Shown here: in pieces, positions 58,845-64,000 of the stretch
How the letters are laid out: each line of letters starts with the position of its first letter
Numbering within the stretch: position 1 is the first letter of the stretch
Program-made: the position numbers and the translations under genes
NCBI GenBank assembly: GCA_947095585.1
Contig: OX352761.1
Location: 84,435,919-84,499,918, forward strand
DNA: 64,000 nucleotides
Source of the DNA: Nephrocerus scutellatus
Lineage: Eukaryota; Arthropoda; Insecta; Diptera; Pipunculidae
Direction of reading: 5' to 3'
Notes under the pieces: generated by a model
Seen by the model: only the letters and a program-made list of their open reading frames with translations
What the model was told of the DNA's origin: nothing
The model's database searches: none

Positions 58845-60051
58845 GAGTTTTTTTGTGAAAGCAAAGGCTGCAGATGTATATACAAGAAAATAAAGTTGAA
58901 GTTTTAAGAATTTAAAATGTAAAAAAAATTGTGAAGTGGAAGATCGGACTTTGAATAACGTCACGCCATCTTTATAGTGAAAGAGCACAAATGCGCTAAT
59001 CGTTCATACCTTTTTTTTTATTTTATAAAATTCAAAGATTGAAGACAAAATCAAAATTTCTATTAGTGGAAACTCCATTTTGTTAAAACAAAAATTAAAA
59101 AAAGTGCGAGTACACAAAAATCAATTTATAAAACGTCTTTCGATAATACATGTAAAGATTATGAAGTACGAAGGCGCCAAACAATTATTAGAAAACGGCG
59201 AGTTAAACAAGTGGAATTAGAACCTAAAATTACCAAGTTTTAAAAATTCTCTGCAGAGACAAAGTGTGCAGAAATTGTTTAAAAAGGGCGCCATAATTAC
59301 AACAAAGAAATTCGCAGTAGAAAAAAAAGGTGCGAACGCAGCTTACAAGAGCGAGAGTTACTTGAGACCAAAAGCTCTCAATTTGTTAAATATTCAATTT
59401 ACGATCATCGAGTCAGCATCGCATCAGAGGCAAAAACCCGAACTAATAAAGTGGATCGAGTTGTTCGAGTGCTCCTCAAACCGGGGACCGAGTTCTTTTC
59501 TAAATTAAAATTTGAGTTTTTTTTTTATTGATTTCTTGCTACCTTCTTGAGTTTTCTTTTGATATCAGTTTCATTCAAAATTGATTCTATTTTTGCTTTT
59601 CTGAGTTTTTTTTTTTGATTACTTCAGCTAATTTGAAATTGAGTTTTTTTTTATTTAAATTGAGTTTTATTAACTTTGAGATAATATCGGGTTTTTCTTT
59701 ATCCGAATTTAAGATTGAGTTTTCTCTACCTTTGAGTTACTTCATCGAATTTATTCTAAATCGAGTTTTCTTTTTACTTTTTGAATTTATTAGATTCATT
59801 TGATTTAAAAACAAGTTGTTTTTAACTTCTGAATTTATTTTGATTCAGTTAATTTTAAATTTTTGGATTTTTTTGTTTTATTTAACTTACACTTAATCAG
59901 TAGTGTAAACTGCACTCAGTAGTTTCATATATCATTAACCCATACTTTGCAACAGGTTCGTCAACGAGAACCTGCCGGCAAGATATCATTGAGCTCAACC
60001 AAGTAAGTGCCAATTGCTTAATTTTTTTACACCAGTTTTTTTTACTACTAA

Positions 60052-60082
<31 letters not shown>

Positions 60083-60947
60083 AAGGATGAAGAAACAGTC
60101 TTTTTAAATAACTTTCTATAAATAAAGATAATTGCCATTATTTTTGAATAATTTTATTTTCATATCAATATACTCATAACTTTTGTGAAACATACATATA
60201 TTACATACATCGCTTTCTTTTGATTTAATTTTTTTATATATTTCATTTTAAATTTGAAGTTTTAATAATAAAAGTTAATAGAAGTAATACATGTATATGA
60301 AATTTGAAAAGACAACAACGTGATTTTTCATTGCCGTGGCCCATTGGTGGTGTGAGGCATATTCCTTTTTTTTATATTTTTTCTTGTCCCCACCATGAGT
60401 GAGTAGATAAGTCGGCTGTAGGTGTGTGACTGGGATTGGTGATCCCACGATGATTTCTCTCGGCGCTTTTCAGAAATGACCCGACGGACTGCGGACAGAT
60501 GGACTTTGTAAAGTCGACCCTTTCCTTCATGATTTTGTGAGGCCTCGCTATTGGTGCAATCAGGACATTCCTTCTAGATTTAGTTAGCTATTAATAAAAA
60601 AAAAAAAAGGAAAATTTTCGAAAATAAGTCAAAATTTTCTTTTGTTAATTTTAAAGTAAATTTTAAAGTAGGATAATATAGTTGTAAGTTTAGTATATAA
60701 AAGCAAAGAAATGACCTGGCTGCACCGGGACTGAGGGACGGTATCCTTTATTCCCTCCTTTTTCCAACCCCCTTTTGATTCCGATTTTCCTTTTTTTTAT
60801 AAGTCGACACGACAATTTAAAAGTTTTATTCTTGACGAGGTGTCACTGGTAAGTGACAAGGACCGCCCGTCCGACGAGCTAAGCCGAGCAACCGCGAGCG
60901 TGTCGCGACGTCCTTGCCAGTGGCAGAACCCCTAGTGGGACCTCGCT
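58845..60947 (+). other. Unit 5 unrecognised region
   Basis: Left half matches unit 3 (AATAACGTCACGCC). The 31-bp deletion of unit 3 is absent. (TA)n at 60056-60082. From about 60505 (GACTTTGTAAAG, CCTCGCTATTGG) it matches unit 2. Confidence 0.6.
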
Positions 60948-62386
60948 CCATAACACGCTCTTAAAAGTTTTAGACTGGTGTAGCAGGGAAGGGTTATCCA
61001 TCAATCCTTGCAAGACGGTTCTAGTGCCTTTCACCAAAAGAATTTTGATTGACTTAAACCCAATCACCATAAAAGGCACCACTCTTATGTACTCCAGCGA
61101 GGTCAAATACCTCGGTGTTATCCTTGATAAAAGACTTAACTGGAATGCTCATATCAAGTCTGCTACTAAACGCGCTACAAGGGCCCTATGGGCCTGCAGG
61201 AGACTTTACGGCAGTACTTGGGGCCTCAATCCTAAGATGATATATTGGATTTACACGTTGATGGTGAGACCCATAATCTCGTATGTAGCCATAATATGGT
61301 GGCCCAAGGTACTCGAGCGAAAAACGGCAAACGAGCTTCAGAAGCGCCAAAGAATTGCCTGTCTAGGTATTACAGGTGCTATGCGCACCTGCCCAACGAC
61401 AGCATTAGAAGCTATCGTAGGTCTTTCGCCCCTTCAGGTATTCATCAGGAAGACGGCCGCTAGATGCGCTATTAAGTTGCAACTAGAATTTAAGTATAAA
61501 CCAGGCGACCTTGTGGGACACCTGAGTATTCTCAACTCAATTCCCCAAAGAGACATGTTCTGCACAATACCGGACGTTATGGTCAGGGAGTACTGTTTCG
61601 GAAGGTTATTTGAAGTAGAGATCTCAGACCGCACAAGCTGGTCAAATGGTGCTCCGACACTCCATGCCATAGATATCTGTGCCAGGTTAAACCTTAGCAA
61701 AGGCGTTAGAATATATATTTACTCAGACAGCCAGGCAGCAATTAAAGCGCTGTCGTCCAACTTAATGGACTCTTTAACAGTAAAAAGCTGCTACGAAGCA
61801 TTGCAATCTCTGGTTAAGCTCGGTTGGGTACCAGGTCATAGAGGTATCGCAGGCAACGAAGCCGCAGATGAACTAGCTAGAGCTGGCTCAGAAACTGCAT
61901 TCATAGGACCTGAACCTTTTTGTAGCGTCAACTGGTGTGCCGCCACGAAGGTGTTAAACTGTTGGGAGGGCGAACTTCGTCTGGCACATTGGATTAATAC
62001 CCCAGGGCTAAGCCAATCCAAATAACTGATCAGACCCTATTCATACAAAGAAATCCTGAATCTTGATAAAGGAAGCATTAGGAAACTAGTAAGTTTTCTA
62101 ACTGGCCACTGTGGCCTTAGATACCATCTTAGCAAAATGGGTGTAGGCTCTCTAACAGAATGCAGATGCGGAGGATGAGGAGTCATCCGAACATGTTCTC
62201 TGCGATTGCCCAGCACTTATTTGGTTAAGGAAACGCATATTCCATAAGGAAATATGCTCAACAGCGGAGTTGAAAAACTCTGCTACTAAGGACATATGTC
62301 TTTTAGACAATTAATGCCCTATTGATACAATAGATCTTTCAGGTCGCGGTGTCAGTCACTTGGACTAGGGTTTCCTAAAAAAAAAA
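60948..62386 (+). pseudogene. Unit 5 LINE fragment (subtype B)
   Basis: As unit 2, with a ~21-bp deletion near 62297 (GACATATGTCTTTTAG) in the 3' coding tail and an Ala to Val change in the thumb (ISYVAIIWW). Confidence 0.9.
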
Positions 62387-62984
62387 GGGAATACCAGGAA
62401 GCAAAGAGTAGAATATTTTTTGAGAATCAGGTAAATTCCGTAGCTAGTGTCGGTCACAAGTTACCTGATTTGAAATTCCCAAAACGATCAACCAGCAGAC
62501 TTAGAAGCTTTTGGTCGAAAGTACTCCACAGTCGCAAGGTACCAAGGTACTAAAAGATGCTATATCCACGAACTATAAACGCGAGGACAACATACGGCCT
62601 TATGCTTAAGTGCGGTTGCTTGGTAGGAGTATGTCTGGACTGTTGGATAGTGGTGCGTCGATCTCGTGTCTGGGTGGCAAGGCGGCCAAAACCTTTCTGG
62701 AGGAGAGGAAGCCGTTTGCCACATGTCGTACCTCCGTAACGACCACCAACGGAACAATCCAAAGCATTCAGGGTAGCTTTATGGCCGATGTAACCTTTCG
62801 CAACCAAACGAAACCGGTCAAAATTTTCTTAGTTCCAAGTTTATCACAGGATCTCTATTTGAGAATAGATTTTTGGGTAACGTTCGATTTAGCTTCCGAC
62901 ATCGTAGGCGAATTAGCGGTAGACACTAGATCTTATTTACTCGATTCACACTCGCTATACAGTGATGCCATTCGGGCTTCGTAA
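62387..62984 (+). pseudogene. Unit 5 gypsy gag end and protease
   Basis: As 47399-47996. Confidence 0.88.
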
Positions 62985-63467
62985 CGCTCCGCAAACTATG
63001 TATCGCCTTATGGACCGAGTTATTCCGCCTAAACTTATCTATCTGGATGATTTACTTCTTATATCAGAAGATTTTGACAATTACATTGAGCTGCTTATAG
63101 AAGTGTCAGAGGAAATACGTAAGGCAGGTTTGACATTGAATATCGACAAGAGTAAGTTCTGTTTACGCGAAATGAAGTATCTCGGTTACTTTGTAGGCCA
63201 GGGGTGCTTACGAACAGATCCGAACAAGGTTTCTGCGATTTCCAATTATCCTTCCCCTAAAACTGTTCGTCCAGTACGACGTTTTTTGGGAATGGCTGGA
63301 TGGTATCGGCGATTTATCGGGAATTTCGCGGAACTGTCAGCACCTTTACCCGACCTACTTAAAAAGGTTAAATCCTTTAAATGGACGGACGAAACTCAGA
63401 ATGCCTTTGGGAGGTTAAAGGAAAAACTTACAACAGCTGCAGTGCTATCCAATCCTGATATTAATCC
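62962..63467 (+). pseudogene. Unit 5 gypsy RT fragment (subtype B)
   Basis: IYLDD and SKFCL as in unit 4, with Cys to Tyr (QTMYRLMD) and an Ile near the end (NPDINP). The TTAAC AGCTGC variant (TTAAVL) is of subtype A, a further sign of mixing. Confidence 0.92.
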
Positions 63468-63822
63468 TTGAGCGAAGTTCACATTTTTGTAACGGGAGTA
63501 TGTTGGGAACATACTTTTGTTATCGCTGCAATTTCTGTTCTGTTTTCTGCTTAGCGGAATATGCAACGAAGCAGTTTATGTTATTTGTATGTCATTTGTA
63601 TTATATTCGTATTTGTATTGTAAGTCATTTTTGTATAAATTGAGTCAAATTATAATGAATAAACGAAGTCGTTATCAATCTATCTAACAACCCAGAACTC
63701 GTTATTTGACGTTGTAGGATTCGTTGGATACACTTGGTTTGAACTAAGTGTATCGCACCCCAATCAGATCTAGGTTTATGTACCTAAGATCTTATCCAAG
63801 TAAAGCAACTTGGGTCTAAACA
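63468..63822 (+). repeat. Unit 6 BEL LTR 3' part
   Basis: 355 bp; TCTATCTAACAACCC is private to this copy. Confidence 0.94.
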
Positions 63823-64000
63823 GAGTTTTTTTGTGAAAGCAAAGGCTGCAGATGTATATACAAGAAAATAAAGTTGAAGTTTTAAGAATTTAAAATGTAA
63901 AAAAAATTGTGAAGTGGAAGATCGGACTTTGAATAAAAGTGGTAACGCTATCTTTATAGTGAAAAAGCACAAATGCGCTAATCGTTCATACCTTTTTTTT
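63823..64000 (+). other. Unit 6 start, cut by window end
   Basis: Matches unit 2 and 4 (AAAAGTGGTAACGCTATC). Confidence 0.7.

Larger units (their letters stand above)
39124..64000 (+). repeat. TE-derived tandem array, ~5-kb units
   Basis: Head-to-tail units start at the TTGAGCGAAGTTC anchor at 39124, 43458, 48480, 53473, 58490 and 63468. Periods are 4334, 5022, 4993, 5017 and 4978 bp. Each unit is BEL LTR 3' part, unrecognised AT-rich region, LINE fragment, gypsy protease (absent in unit 1) and gypsy RT fragment. The array continues past the window end. Confidence 0.97.

Overview
The window looks like nuclear DNA of a higher fly (schizophoran Diptera). The first ~31 kb is AT-rich mitochondrial DNA with Drosophila-type gene content, order and strand pattern. 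It uses TGA for Trp and ATA for Met, and cox1 starts at TCG. It is not a working mitochondrial genome: genes occur in two or three partial copies, many carry frameshifts or stops, and it runs directly into retrotransposon DNA. I read it as a large nuclear mitochondrial insertion (NUMT), or less likely a misassembly. The species cannot be fixed from sequence reading alone.

Layout. (1) 1-30937, NUMT, always in one orientation (rRNA and nad1 sense on +). Block A 1-4332: rrnL 3' end, trnL1, nad1, trnS2, cob (with an 820-bp tandem duplication), nad6, trnP, trnT, nad4L fragment. Block B 4333-5952: rrnS 3' half, trnV, rrnL. Block C 5953-14670: trnF fragment, spacer, trnE-S1-N-R-A, nad3, trnG, cox3, atp6/8, trnD, trnK, cox2, trnL2, cox1, trnY-C-W, nad2, trnM remnant, trnI, control region. 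Block D 14671-19003: rrnL to the start of nad4. Block E 19004-20930: nad3 fragment to trnD. Block F 20931-30937: cob fragment, nad6, nad4L, nad4, trnH, nad5 fragment, trnF to nad2, trnM-Q-I, start of control region. Every junction skips along a head-to-tail mitochondrial concatemer without changing strand.

(2) 30938-39478, a degraded BEL/Pao LTR retrotransposon with gag, aspartic protease, RT, RNase H, integrase and an env-like gene. It has four in-frame stops, a frameshift in env, a damaged RT active site and a 5' LTR that has lost its first half.

(3) 39124-64000, a tandem array of ~5-kb units (five complete, a sixth cut by the window end). Each unit holds the right ~355 bp of the BEL LTR, ~2.1 kb of mostly unrecognised sequence, a dead LINE fragment (RT C-terminus plus broken RNase H, poly-A tail) and a dead Ty3/gypsy fragment (protease and RT). 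The first unit starts inside the 3' LTR of the BEL element in (2), so that insertion appears to have founded the array. The units carry the same lesions, so they multiplied by DNA duplication and not by transposition. Two subtypes alternate, giving a ~10-kb higher-order repeat.

I see no gene likely to make a functional host protein. The most unusual structures are the TE-derived macrosatellite anchored on one BEL LTR and the concatemeric NUMT beside it.
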